NCBI RefSeq assembly: GCF_003258595.1
Contig: NZ_QHHQ01000004.1
Location: 434,001 to 498,000, forward strand
Length of the DNA: 64,000 nt
Direction: 5' to 3'
DNA from: Acuticoccus sediminis
GTDB taxonomy: Bacteria; Pseudomonadota; Alphaproteobacteria; Rhizobiales; Amorphaceae
The translations under genes and the position numbers were made by a program. This document shows positions 45,293 through 53,669 of this stretch, one piece after another (position 1 is the stretch's first letter; the number at the start of each line of letters is the position of its first letter). Below the pieces are notes generated by a model. That model saw nothing but the letters and a program-made list of their open reading frames with translations. It made no database searches and had not been told where the DNA came from.

Positions 45293-45724
45293 CTACAGCC
45301 CGGCGGCGGCCCGGGCGATCTCGTCGAGGAGGGCTTCAACCTCCTTCATCGGACCGTCGGGCATCAGCCTGTAGCCGATGGCAACGGTGGAATCGGTGTC
45401 GGTCACGAAGACACCGTAGGGGCAGAAGGCGATGTTGGCGGGATCGACCTCCATCATCTTGCGCGACAGAACGGCCGAGCAGAACAGGAAGACGTCAGCG
45501 TTGTCGAAGAGATCCTTTGCGCCGCCGACATCGTCCTTCGTCCGACTTAGCATCGCGCCGACGTGGCTGACGTAGTCGACCACGAGGCCGTGCCCGATGA
45601 TCTCGTTCTCGATTGCAAAGGTCGCATCCTCGAACGAGCCGTCGAAGGTGTACATCTTGACGCCCTCGGCCGACGCCACAGCCGGTATGGCGGCGATGAA
45701 CATCGACGCAAGCCACCGTTTCAT
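45293..45724 (-). CDS. DUF302-domain periplasmic protein at the end of the sox operon
   Basis: A 143-residue protein with a Sec signal ('MKRWLASMFIAAIPAVASA'), followed by a DUF302 domain ('VKMYTFDGSFEDATFAIENE', 'GHGLVVDYVSHVGAMLSRTK', 'VDPANIAFCPYGVFVTDT'). DUF302 function is unknown; members are often linked to sulfur-oxidising or redox loci. The start is ATG 45724, with GGAGGG seven bases upstream. The soxD stop lies 30 bases upstream and there is no terminator between, so it is probably the last gene of the soxV-D transcript. Two Cys residues (in 'FLFCSAV' and 'IAFCPYG') are possible functional sites. Confidence 0.82.
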   Translation of the reverse strand: MKRWLASMFIAAIPAVASAEGVKMYTFDGSFEDATFAIENEIIGHGLVVDYVSHVGAMLSRTKDDVGGAKDLFDNADVFLFCSAVLSRKMMEVDPANIAFCPYGVFVTDTDSTVAIGYRLMPDGPMKEVEALLDEIARAAAGL

Positions 45725-45754
45725 CCCGTTGCCCTCCAATTTTCCACTGCCGGC

Positions 45755-46846
45755 CTACTCGACTGCGCCCGCGCCGAGGCCGTCATCCTCGACGCTGCCG
45801 GGCGTCACGTCGAGGATGCGAGCGCGCATTACGACCCGGGCCGTGCCGGGGATGCAGTCCTGCATGCACGGCTCGCCGGTGGAGTGATACTGCGGCTCCT
45901 CCGGCCGCGTGTCGTCGATGAAGTTGTCCTCGTTCGGAAGCCGGATTTCGGTAAAGTTTTCTTTCGAGAGGACGAAGTCTTCTTCGGTGACGACATCATT
46001 CATATAAAGAAGATACGCTGTGAGCGCATAGACGTCATCGTCGGATAGAGAATGGGCATTGCCGTACGGCATCGCCCTGCGGATGTAATCGTAAACCGTC
46101 GACAGGTACGGCCAGTAGGAGCCGATGGTCTTTTCCGGGCGGTCGTCGGTCAGCGTGTCCTGTCCGCCGGCGAGGACCGGCCAGCGATCGACGCCCTCGG
46201 CGAAGACGCCGTGGCAGACGGCGCACTGCTCCTGAAACAGCGCATCGCCGTCGCTGACGCTACCGGACCCCTCCGGAAGTCCCGCCCCGTCGGGACGGAC
46301 GTCGACGTCCCAGGCAGCGATCTCGTTGGCGGTTGCCGCGCGGCCGAGCCTATAGACGCCGCCCACGCGAGTTTGTGTGACTACCCCGGACCGAGGCGCC
46401 GCGGCCGGGGTCACCGCGGGGGTGGCACCGTCGGACGTTGCACTCGCGTCCTGGTCGCCCGCCCCGTTGCCGCCCGTCTCCGAGTACGACGCGAGGTAGC
46501 CGATCACAGCGCTAACGTCCGCGTCCTGCTTCAGGCCGGCGAAGGCCATCTTCGTGCCGGGGACGATCTGGCGCGGGTTGCGCAAGAAGGTTTCGAGCGC
46601 TTCTGGGGTCCAGACGACTCCTTCCCCGCCCTTCTCCGCCATTGCCGGGGAGTACTTGAAGCCCTCGACCCCGCCGGCCGGGCGTCCAACCACGCCGTTG
46701 AGGTGCGGGCCGATCTTATTCGCCGCTCCGTCCCCGACCGCGTGGCAGGCGGTGCACATCCGGAAGGCGCGCGGCATGTCCTGCGCCAGCGACGGCGTCA
46801 CCGCAAGGACCAGAGCGGCGGAGAGAACGCTAGGAAATTTCGACAT
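45755..46846 (-). CDS. soxD: Sulfur dehydrogenase dihaem cytochrome c SoxD
   Basis: A 363-residue periplasmic dihaem cytochrome, the electron-accepting subunit of Sox(CD)2, which oxidises the SoxY-bound sulfane sulfur. The Sec signal ('VLSAALVLAVTPSLA') is followed by haem sites Cys31-His35 ('CTACH') and Cys207-His211 ('CAVCH'). The N-terminal domain is mitochondrial-cytochrome-like ('GPHLNGVVGRPAG', 'PGTKMAFAGLK'), and an Ala/Thr/Pro linker (~125-155) separates the halves. A C-terminal 'EPCMQDC' pair is also present. ATG 46846 overlaps the soxC end by 17 bases. Confidence 0.94.
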   Translation of the reverse strand: MSKFPSVLSAALVLAVTPSLAQDMPRAFRMCTACHAVGDGAANKIGPHLNGVVGRPAGGVEGFKYSPAMAEKGGEGVVWTPEALETFLRNPRQIVPGTKMAFAGLKQDADVSAVIGYLASYSETGGNGAGDQDASATSDGATPAVTPAAAPRSGVVTQTRVGGVYRLGRAATANEIAAWDVDVRPDGAGLPEGSGSVSDGDALFQEQCAVCHGVFAEGVDRWPVLAGGQDTLTDDRPEKTIGSYWPYLSTVYDYIRRAMPYGNAHSLSDDDVYALTAYLLYMNDVVTEEDFVLSKENFTEIRLPNEDNFIDDTRPEEPQYHSTGEPCMQDCIPGTARVVMRARILDVTPGSVEDDGLGAGAVE

Positions 46847-48086
46847 TTTCTGCGCTTCCGTCGGACTTGATGTGCCAGGTCTGGATGCCGTTGTTGTGGT
46901 AGATCGAGTTGTCGCCCCGTGCGGCGCGCAGCACGTCCTTGGTCGGCTGCACCACGCCCGCCTCGTCCATCGCCCGCGATTGGAGGAAGAGCTCCGAGCC
47001 ATCCCAGTCGATGTCGAGGTAGAATCGGTGGAGCGCCTTGGACAGGCTCGGCCCGTCGATCCGCGCCGAACGCCAATTGCGGCCGCCGTCGATGGAGACG
47101 TCGACGCGCGTCACACGGCCGTTGCCGGACCATGCAATGCCGGAGATCACCATCGGGCCCGGACCGTGTCCGACGGGCTTTTGCGGCGACGGGCTGGTAA
47201 TGACGGACTTGACGTCCATCACCCAGGTAAACCGGCGCGCTTTGCCGTTGGTGAGAAGGTCGGTGTACTTGCTCGTCTCCTCGCGTTGCTGCCAGGGTTT
47301 GTCCCCGACCTCCAGCCGGCGCAACCACTTGACCCACATGTTGCCTTCCCAGCCCGGGACTACGAGGCGGAGCGGGTAGCCCTGTTCCGGACGGAGCGCC
47401 TCGCCATTCATTCTGAAGGCGACGAGACAGTCGTCCATCGCCTTCTCGAGCGGGACGGAGCGGGTCATGAGGGAGGCGTCGGCGCCTTCGGGCAGCACCC
47501 AGGCAGCGGACGACCTGAGGCCCGCCTCCTCCAGCAGCGTCGAGAGCTTTACGCCAGTGTACATCACGCAGTGGAGCATACCGTGCGTATACTGGCAGCC
47601 GTTGAGCTGGGCACCGCGCCACTCCATGCCGGAGTTCGCCGCGCATTCCAGAAAGTAGATCCGGTTCTCGCGCGGGAAGCGCATCAGGTCGGCCATCGTG
47701 AAGACGAGCGGCGTCTCGACGAGGCCGTTGATCATCAGCCGGTGCTCGGCCGGGTCGATCTCGGCAACGCCCGCGTGATGGCGTTCAAAGCACAGACCGT
47801 TCGGCGTGATGATGCCGTCCAGCTCGTGGATCGGGGTGAAGTTGACCGAGCTTTCGGTCGATGCGGTGAGCCACGCGACGTCGCGGCGGACGACGTGGCT
47901 CTCGTATGGTGAGGGCACTCCGTAGGGCGCCGCCTCGACGCCGGGGCCGAGATACTGGTTCCAGGGCTTGACCTCGAGGATCGCCGGATCGCCCTCCGCA
48001 GCGGAAGCCCGCCCGGCCAGCGCCGCACCGCCGAGAGCCACGCCGGCGGTCAGGAGCTTGCGGCGATCGATGCCGTTCTCACTCAT
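46830..48086 (-). CDS. soxC: Sulfane dehydrogenase molybdopterin subunit SoxC
   Basis: A 418-residue sulfite-oxidase-family molybdoenzyme, the catalytic subunit of Sox(CD)2. A Tat signal ('DRRKLLTAGVALGGAALAG') fits export after cofactor insertion. The molybdenum-ligand Cys148 lies in 'IYFLECAANSGMEWRG'. 'GYPLRLVVPGWEGNMWVKWL' and 'ISGIAWSGNGRVTRVDVSID' are the usual SoxC motifs of the cofactor and dimerisation domains. ATG 48086 has a GGGAG site. Presence of soxCD means thiosulfate can be oxidised fully to sulfate without sulfur globules. Confidence 0.96.
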   Translation of the reverse strand: MSENGIDRRKLLTAGVALGGAALAGRASAAEGDPAILEVKPWNQYLGPGVEAAPYGVPSPYESHVVRRDVAWLTASTESSVNFTPIHELDGIITPNGLCFERHHAGVAEIDPAEHRLMINGLVETPLVFTMADLMRFPRENRIYFLECAANSGMEWRGAQLNGCQYTHGMLHCVMYTGVKLSTLLEEAGLRSSAAWVLPEGADASLMTRSVPLEKAMDDCLVAFRMNGEALRPEQGYPLRLVVPGWEGNMWVKWLRRLEVGDKPWQQREETSKYTDLLTNGKARRFTWVMDVKSVITSPSPQKPVGHGPGPMVISGIAWSGNGRVTRVDVSIDGGRNWRSARIDGPSLSKALHRFYLDIDWDGSELFLQSRAMDEAGVVQPTKDVLRAARGDNSIYHNNGIQTWHIKSDGSAENVEIS

Positions 48087-48105
48087 CTCAACACTCCCTG
48101 GCCAT

Positions 48106-49791
48106 TCACATCTTCACCGCGACGGTCTCCGCCGCTGCGGTCACGACGGGGTGGTCGGCGAAGTACGCTTCCATGACGTCCCAGATCGGCGGCCCTTCGG
48201 TGCCCTCGTTCACCGAGGCCCATCCGGCGACGATGTACTCGCGTTCCGGGTCCACCGGCTCGCCTGAGACCATGGTCATGGCACCGATGCGCGCGCCCAT
48301 CCCGGCGTTCGGGTCGACCGCGTAGGACATCCCGCCGACGCGCACCATGTCGCCACCCTGCTGGTAGTACGGGTCCGGGTTCAGGATGTTGTCGGCGACA
48401 TCTTCCATGATCGCCTTCAACTGCGCCCCGGTCATCGGAACGCGGTAGGCGGCCGGATAGGTCATCGCGACGCCGTTGTGCAGGTCCTCGACGGTGATCG
48501 TCTGACCCGGCAGGAGCGTCGTGCCCCAGCGGAAGCCTGGGGACAGCGAGATTTCCGCGTCGCGCTGCTCAAGCAGGGCACGGCAGATCACGTCGTCGAG
48601 CGTGCCGTTGAAATTACCGCGGCGGTAGAGGAGATCATCCGCCGTCGCGAGCTCGCGAGCGAGCTCGTCCCTGTAGGGAGCGCGCAGCTCGTCGATGAGC
48701 GCGGCCATGTCGGCATCCGGGGTGATGACGTCGGCGAAGACCGGAATGAGACGGTAGGCGTAGTTCTTCACCTCGCCACCGGACACGTCGAGATCGAGGC
48801 GGGAGACGAACTTGCCGTTCGATCCGGACGCGACGAGAAGCGTGCGACCGACCTTGACGGGTTCCGGCAGCGCATCGTGCGTGTGACCGGTGAGGATGAC
48901 GTCGATCCCCTCGACCCGGGAGGCGAGCTTGCGGTCGACGTCGAAGCCGTTGTGCGAGAGGAGGACGACGAGTTCGGCCCCGTCCGCCCTCGCCTCCTCA
49001 ACGTGCCTCGCGATCTCCTCCTCGCGGATCCCGAAGGACCAGTTCGGGATCATCCATCGGGGGTTGGCGATCGGTGTGTAGGGGAAGGCCTGACCGATGA
49101 CGGCGACCTTCACGCCGCCCTTCTCGAAGGTGCGGACCGCCTCGAAGGCCGGCTCGTCCCACTCCGCGTCGAAGATGTTGGCGCCGAGGAAGGGGAACGG
49201 TAGCCCGTCGATCACCTCCTGCACGCGGTCCATCCCGTAGGTGAACTCCCAGTGGCCGGTCATCGCATCCGGTTGGAGCGCGTTCATGACGTCGACCATG
49301 TCCTGGCCGAGCGTCTGGTTGGCCGTATAGGAGCCCTGCCAGGTGTCGCCACCGTCGAGCAGGAGCATGTTGTCGCCGCGCTCGGCGCGAATGCGCTTCA
49401 CAACGGTCGCCACTCGGTCCATGCCACCCATGCTTCCATAGGTCCTGGCGAGGGCCGCGAAGTCCTCCGAGGTCAGCGCATAGGCGTCCGGGCTACCGGG
49501 AGCGATACCGTAAAGCTCGAGGAAATCGGCGCCGGTGACGTGTGGTGGCTGACCGGCGGCTGCACCAACGCCGATGTTGACGGACGGCTCGCGGAAATAG
49601 ATCGGCTTCAACTGGGCGTGAATGTCGGTGACATGGACGAGTGTGACGTTCCCGGTCGACGCCATATCGAGGAGATGGTCCTCGGTGAGCTGCTGCTGGG
49701 CGAACGCCGGCGTCCAGCGACCCGCCATGCCGAGGCCCAGGATGGCGCTGGTCGCGGTCGCAGCGGACAGGAAGTCGCGCCGTGTTATCAT
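48106..49791 (-). CDS. soxB: Thiosulfohydrolase SoxB
   Basis: A 561-residue 5'-nucleotidase-family dimanganese enzyme that hydrolyses the terminal sulfonate from SoxY-bound intermediates, releasing sulfate. A Tat signal ('MITRRDFLSAATATSAILGL') precedes the metal motifs 'HVTDIHAQLKP' (Asp56, His58) and 'LLLDGGDTWQGS' (Asp146), plus 'MTGHWEFTYGMDRV' and 'VVLLSHNGFDVDR' and 'DVILTGHTHDA'. GHW in place of the usual 5'-nucleotidase GNHE is the SoxB hallmark. The start is ATG 49791. A 144-base gap upstream separates it from soxA. Confidence 0.97.
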   Translation of the reverse strand: MITRRDFLSAATATSAILGLGMAGRWTPAFAQQQLTEDHLLDMASTGNVTLVHVTDIHAQLKPIYFREPSVNIGVGAAAGQPPHVTGADFLELYGIAPGSPDAYALTSEDFAALARTYGSMGGMDRVATVVKRIRAERGDNMLLLDGGDTWQGSYTANQTLGQDMVDVMNALQPDAMTGHWEFTYGMDRVQEVIDGLPFPFLGANIFDAEWDEPAFEAVRTFEKGGVKVAVIGQAFPYTPIANPRWMIPNWSFGIREEEIARHVEEARADGAELVVLLSHNGFDVDRKLASRVEGIDVILTGHTHDALPEPVKVGRTLLVASGSNGKFVSRLDLDVSGGEVKNYAYRLIPVFADVITPDADMAALIDELRAPYRDELARELATADDLLYRRGNFNGTLDDVICRALLEQRDAEISLSPGFRWGTTLLPGQTITVEDLHNGVAMTYPAAYRVPMTGAQLKAIMEDVADNILNPDPYYQQGGDMVRVGGMSYAVDPNAGMGARIGAMTMVSGEPVDPEREYIVAGWASVNEGTEGPPIWDVMEAYFADHPVVTAAAETVAVKM

Positions 49792-49935
49792 CGTCGTCCT
49801 CGCTCGGGAGCCGGGCACACCGCTCCCGTGGGCACGCGCCGCCGGGCGCGCTCCGGTTGAGATTTCGGCGCCGTCATGGCCGGCACCCTCGGCGTCGGGG
49901 ACAGCGGGCGGCGATGCGCCGTCCGCCTCGTCGCG

Positions 49936-50796
49936 TTACTGGCGGACCGCAGGCGTCTCGACCGACAGTCCCTCGCCGCGCCATGTCGTGTAGACCTCGA
50001 GCGCCATCAGGTCGTCGGAGAACGCCGCGGGGAATTCGGCCCGCGTATCGCGGATGCAGCCGCGGAAGCGGTTGTGCAGGGAGACCATGTCGGCCTGCTT
50101 CAGGCGGTAGGTCGGAAAGCCGTTGACGTTGCCCTGGCTAAGGTGGTCGGCGCGGATATACTGGCCGTTGTGGTCCTCGTGGCAGGTCGCACAGGCGAGA
50201 TTGAGCTGGCCGGTGCGCGTGTAATACCGCTCCTTGCCGCGCTCCCACCAAGCCTGCATGTCCCCCGCCCCGAGGTCGATCTCGATCGGGGTTCCGAGTG
50301 ACTGGTGCTTGATGAACGTCGTCAGCGCCTTCTGGTCGGGCGCGTCAAACTTGTACGGTTCGGCGCCCATGTTGTTCTCGCGGCAGGCGTTGATCTGCAG
50401 CTCGATGTTGAAGGGCTTGCCGGCCGCCTCGTTCCACTTCGGATAGTGCGCGCCGACGTCTTTCATCGACTCGCTCGCGTCGCCGTGACAGGCGGCGCAG
50501 GACTTTCCGGCCGTCCCCTCCACCCGATTCCAGACGTCCTCGCCGGCCTCAACGTAGAGCATGCCCGGATTGTCGAACGTGTCGGCTTCCAGAGCCCGCG
50601 TCTCGTCGGTCCGGTAGAGCCAGCCAGACAGAACCTCTTCGAAGGGATGGCCCTCCGGCGCCTTCGCGCGGGTCGTGATCTCGATCTCGCCGTCGATGAC
50701 GAGCGCGTCGTCGACCGGTTCCGACTGCGCCACGCTGACCGCCAGGGCGACCGTCAGCGCGGAGGCCGAGAGGAGTGCGATGCTGATGCCTTTCAA
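49936..50796 (-). CDS. soxA: SoxAX cytochrome complex subunit A
   Basis: A 286-residue periplasmic c-type cytochrome that, with SoxX, links thiosulfate to SoxY. A Sec signal (~25 residues) is followed by two haem sites, Cys100-His104 ('SCAACHG') and Cys202-His206 ('CATCHED'), so this is the dihaem form. Cys247 in 'NRFRGCIRDTR' is the cysteine-persulfide ligand of the active-site haem. 'RADHLSQGNVNGFPTYRLKQ' is a typical SoxA segment. Confidence 0.96.
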   Translation of the reverse strand: MKGISIALLSASALTVALAVSVAQSEPVDDALVIDGEIEITTRAKAPEGHPFEEVLSGWLYRTDETRALEADTFDNPGMLYVEAGEDVWNRVEGTAGKSCAACHGDASESMKDVGAHYPKWNEAAGKPFNIELQINACRENNMGAEPYKFDAPDQKALTTFIKHQSLGTPIEIDLGAGDMQAWWERGKERYYTRTGQLNLACATCHEDHNGQYIRADHLSQGNVNGFPTYRLKQADMVSLHNRFRGCIRDTRAEFPAAFSDDLMALEVYTTWRGEGLSVETPAVRQ

Positions 50797-50843
50797 GGTC
50801 GTTCCTCCGGTTGGCCCACGGGTTCTGTCGCCCTCTGGTGCCG

Positions 50844-51170
50844 TCAGCTCACCGTGATCGTCTCTTCGGTGTCGTAGACACTGCCGTCGTCATCGATCCA
50901 TTCGAAACGGAAGGTGCCGTTCTCGGTCACCTTGGCGTTGAACTCGAAGTACGGGTTCGCGGCGATCGCGGGCTCGATGTCGCAGGAGAACACCTCCGCT
51001 CCGTTGAAGGTGCAGGTGAACTTGTTGATGATCTTGCGAGGGATCGCTTTGCCCTCTTTATCCTTTCGCTGGCCGGACTCCATCTCGTGGCTGATCAGCG
51101 TCTTGATCTCGATGATGTCGCCGGCCGAAGCTTTCTTTGGTACTTTGACGCGGGGCTTTGGGGTCGCCAT
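50844..51170 (-). CDS. soxZ: Thiosulfate oxidation carrier complex protein SoxZ
   Basis: A 108-residue SoxZ without signal peptide; it is exported as a complex with Tat-routed SoxY. Typical SoxZ content: 'PRVKVPKKASAGDIIEIKTL', 'ISHEMESGQRKDKEGKAIPR' and 'TFRFEWIDDDGSVYDTEE'. The immunoglobulin-like fold presents the SoxY C-terminal arm to SoxAX, SoxB and SoxCD. It starts 21 bases after the soxY stop. Confidence 0.97.
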   Translation of the reverse strand: MATPKPRVKVPKKASAGDIIEIKTLISHEMESGQRKDKEGKAIPRKIINKFTCTFNGAEVFSCDIEPAIAANPYFEFNAKVTENGTFRFEWIDDDGSVYDTEETITVS

Positions 51171-51191
51171 GTGAGCCTCTCAATCTCTCGA

Positions 51192-51647
51192 TCAGCCGCC
51201 GCAGCCGCCGATGGTGACCTTCACTTCTTTCTTGTCCATGTAGACGGAACCGTCGCTCATCCGGGCGACCGCGATTACGTTCTGCGTCTCGGCAAGGCGG
51301 ATGCGGGTCGTCGCCACCGCCACGCCGGACATCGGCGTGAAGTGCAGCGTCGCCACCTCGGGGTTGGGGTTGCCCTCCGCGAGGATCGTGACCGACTGGA
51401 CGTAGTCCGCGTCCGTCATCGGGCTGTCGACGTTGACGCTAATCGGCACGGTATTGCCGTTTTCGGCGATCTCCGGCGCGGTCAGCGTGATGCGGCCGGT
51501 CTGCGGCTCGGTTCCGCCGGTGAAGGCCATGACGGCCTCCCCGGCCGCCGCGGGTGTCGCGCCAGCGGGGGCGAGTCGCCCGCCCACCAGGGACAAAACC
51601 GCAGCGCCGGCAGACAGCGAGAGTAAATTTCGCCGCGAAACCTGCAT
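51192..51647 (-). CDS. soxY: Thiosulfate oxidation carrier protein SoxY
   Basis: A 151-residue periplasmic sulfur carrier. It has a Tat signal ('MQVSRRNLLSLSAGAAVLSL') and the diagnostic flexible C-terminus GGCGG, with Cys149 as the residue that carries thiosulfate-derived sulfur. It is followed by soxZ and starts two bases after the soxX stop, so soxXYZ are tightly coupled. Confidence 0.97.
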   Translation of the reverse strand: MQVSRRNLLSLSAGAAVLSLVGGRLAPAGATPAAAGEAVMAFTGGTEPQTGRITLTAPEIAENGNTVPISVNVDSPMTDADYVQSVTILAEGNPNPEVATLHFTPMSGVAVATTRIRLAETQNVIAVARMSDGSVYMDKKEVKVTIGGCGG

Positions 51648-51649
51648 GA

Positions 51650-52108
51650 CTACTCCTGTGTCAGCGTCTGGAGATAGGCGACGACGTCTTCGACCTCTTG
51701 CGCGGTCAGGATCGTCTGTCCTCGAAACTCTTCAGCGACGTCGATACCGACGTCGAGAGTGTAGAAGCCCGGCATGATCGTCTGGTCGCCGAAGACATGC
51801 TTGGCGTTGACGACGATAGCCCGCAGCATCGGCGCTTCGTAGCGCGTCGCGACACCGTCGAGAGCTGGTCCGACGTCGCCCTGGAACAGGTGGTCCGACG
51901 CGTCCGAGACCTGGTGACAGGCCAGGCAGTTGCCGAGCTTGCGATCGACCATCACCAGCTTGCCGCTCGCCGCGTCGCCCGGCGCGTCCGTGAGCGAGGC
52001 GACCGTCATATCCACGAACGACACGTCGTCCGGCTTCACGGTTTCAGCGCCTGCCGCCGTGGCGACGGCGAACAGAAGCATTGCCGCCGCGGACGTCCCT
52101 TTGCGCAT
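51650..52108 (-). CDS. soxX: SoxAX cytochrome complex subunit X
   Basis: A 152-residue periplasmic monohaem cytochrome c with a Sec signal ('GTSAAAMLLFAVATAAGA') and haem motif Cys61-His65 ('NCLACHQ'). The distal Met probably lies in 'QTIMPGFYT', and 'AQEVEDVVAYLQTL' closes the fold. ATG 52108 is chosen because GGGAGG lies eight bases upstream; a GTG nine bases earlier overlaps that site. A separate promoter with a possible SoxR operator lies between soxW and soxX. Confidence 0.95.
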   Translation of the reverse strand: MRKGTSAAAMLLFAVATAAGAETVKPDDVSFVDMTVASLTDAPGDAASGKLVMVDRKLGNCLACHQVSDASDHLFQGDVGPALDGVATRYEAPMLRAIVVNAKHVFGDQTIMPGFYTLDVGIDVAEEFRGQTILTAQEVEDVVAYLQTLTQE

Positions 52109-52148
52109 GGTGCGCACCTCCCGTTGGCTGGCCCTCTGCGTGGCCTCT

Positions 52149-52186
52149 ATTCATTGATGATACCCGCACCCTATCCATGCATCAAT
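52149..52186 (-). promoter_or_regulatory. soxX promoter with candidate SoxR operator
   Basis: On the minus strand TTGATG (52185-52180), a 17-base spacer and TATCAT (52162-52157) form a good sigma-70 promoter. An inverted repeat, ATTGATG at 52153-52159 and CATCAAT at 52180-52186 (plus-strand view), covers both boxes. In related bacteria SoxR represses from the soxW-soxX region; the sequence here is consistent with that, but binding is inferred. Confidence 0.6.
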
Positions 52187-52218
52187 CTTCATATTGCGAT
52201 TTTTGCATGTTTTTTGCG

Positions 52219-52812
52219 TTACTCGTTGGAAACACTGCCCTCTTCCGCGAGTTTTCGGGCGTGATAGGTCTGGAACAGCTCGTCCCCCTCGTAGCCCTTG
52301 TCGTGAACCCAGCGGAACATGTTGAGGAAAGTGTGCTTGCCGAACGCTCCCGGCATGGTCGCCACGGCGGCGTCGCGGGCACTTACCTCCCCTTCCGGCA
52401 CCTCTTCCGGCATGAACAGGAACGTCGGTGTAAAGACGAGACCCCATTTTCGTGCCGCGGACTTCTCGGTCAGCGTCTCCCCATCGAGGTCCGTCACCTC
52501 CTCGGCTCCGAACATGTTGTACTGAACGACCATGAAGTTCTCCTCGATGAACGAGCGGATCTCCGCGTCGGTCAGCAGGTCCTCATGAACCTTCTTGCAG
52601 TAGATGCAGCCGCGCTGCTCGAACACGAGAACGAGGCGCTTGCCGCTGTCCCTGGCGGTCTCGATGTCCTCGGCGAGGTCCTTGAAGGTCAGCGCGAACC
52701 ACTCCTCCTTGTGAAGCCCGTCGTCGCCCAGCGGGGCGACCGGCAGCGTGTCGGCCCGTGCCGCGCCGCCGAGGGCGAACGCGAGGGCGATGGCCAGGAT
52801 CGGTCGAAGCAT
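52219..52812 (-). CDS. soxW: Periplasmic thioredoxin SoxW
   Basis: A 197-residue thioredoxin-fold protein with a signal peptide ('MLRPILAIALAFALGGAARA') and redox motif Cys69-x-x-Cys72 in 'FEQRGCIYCKKVHEDLL'. In sox loci SoxW receives electrons from the membrane protein SoxV and is thought to keep SoxY reduced. It starts 24 bases after the soxV stop. Confidence 0.93.
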   Translation of the reverse strand: MLRPILAIALAFALGGAARADTLPVAPLGDDGLHKEEWFALTFKDLAEDIETARDSGKRLVLVFEQRGCIYCKKVHEDLLTDAEIRSFIEENFMVVQYNMFGAEEVTDLDGETLTEKSAARKWGLVFTPTFLFMPEEVPEGEVSARDAAVATMPGAFGKHTFLNMFRWVHDKGYEGDELFQTYHARKLAEEGSVSNE

Positions 52813-52836
52813 CGGTCCGTCTCCCGTCTTGAGGCG

Positions 52837-53571
52837 TCACCCGATACGGGTGAACACCGGAAAGGTTTCGAGGAGCCAGTTCGCGATGTGCGACATCTGC
52901 CCCGTCATGAAGAGGACTCCGGTGAAAACGAGCGCGCCGCCCATCACCCGCTCGATCGCCCCGAGGTGCCGGCGGAACCGATTGGCGAAGCGCAGGAACG
53001 GAGCCACGAATGCGGCCGCGAGGATGAACGGCACGCCGATTCCCAGCGCGTAGACCGCGAGCAGGAGGGCGCCCTTCCCGGCGGTCTCAGACGAACCGGC
53101 GACGAAGAGGATCGCCGTCAGGATCGGGCCGACGCACGGGGTCCAGCCAAAGGCGAAAGCGAGCCCCATGAGGTAGGCACCGATGAGCCCAGCAGTCTTC
53201 CGGTCGACGTGCATGCGCGCCTCGCGGTACAAGAAGCCGATCCGGAATACTCCGAGAAAGTGCAACCCCATGATGGCGATGAGGACGCCGGCGATGATGG
53301 CAAGCGTATCGAAGTGGCGCGCGACCGTCTGGCCGACGACGCTCGCCGTGGCGCCGAGCGCGACGAATACGGTTGCAAATCCCAGCACGAATGCCACCGC
53401 CGACAGGACGACACGGCGCGAGACGCCCGGCGCGACCGCGTTTCCCTTCAGTTCGTCCGCGCTGACGCCGGCGAGGAAGCAAAGGTACGGTGGCACGATC
53501 GGCAGGACGCACGGCGAGACGAAGGACAACATCCCCGCCAGAAGCGCCGCGCTGATGGAAACATCGAACAT
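52837..53571 (-). CDS. soxV: CcdA-type thiol-disulfide transporter SoxV
   Basis: A 244-residue inner-membrane protein with six helices of the CcdA/DsbD-transmembrane family. The two redox Cys lie in 'FVSPCVLPIVPPYLCFLAG' (Cys21) and 'FAFGWTPCVGPILTAILF'. It moves electrons from cytosolic thioredoxin to periplasmic SoxW or SoxS. I use ATG 53571 ('MFDVSISAALLAGML'), where homology begins. It is first in soxVWXYZABCD and divergent from soxSRT. Confidence 0.94.
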   Translation of the reverse strand: MFDVSISAALLAGMLSFVSPCVLPIVPPYLCFLAGVSADELKGNAVAPGVSRRVVLSAVAFVLGFATVFVALGATASVVGQTVARHFDTLAIIAGVLIAIMGLHFLGVFRIGFLYREARMHVDRKTAGLIGAYLMGLAFAFGWTPCVGPILTAILFVAGSSETAGKGALLLAVYALGIGVPFILAAAFVAPFLRFANRFRRHLGAIERVMGGALVFTGVLFMTGQMSHIANWLLETFPVFTRIG

Positions 53572-53631
53572 GACCGGCCGTGCCCGCCGCGTTGTGACGC
53601 GCCCCAGTGTTCGCCACCGGGCCTTCTCCAC

Positions 53632-53660
53632 TTACATTCATGCATTGCAATGTTTATAGA
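53632..53660 (+). promoter_or_regulatory. soxS promoter and palindromic operator in the soxS-soxV gap
   Basis: TTACAT (53632-53637), 17 bases, TATAGA (53655-53660) form a plausible promoter for soxS. The spacer contains CATTGCAATG, a perfect 10-base palindrome (53643-53652), within a wider ACATT-N10-AATGT repeat. A repressor here would block soxS and probably the divergent soxV. Transcription would begin only a few bases before the soxS ATG at 53670, so the soxS message may be nearly leaderless. Confidence 0.55.
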
Positions 53661-53669
53661 TCAAGTGCC

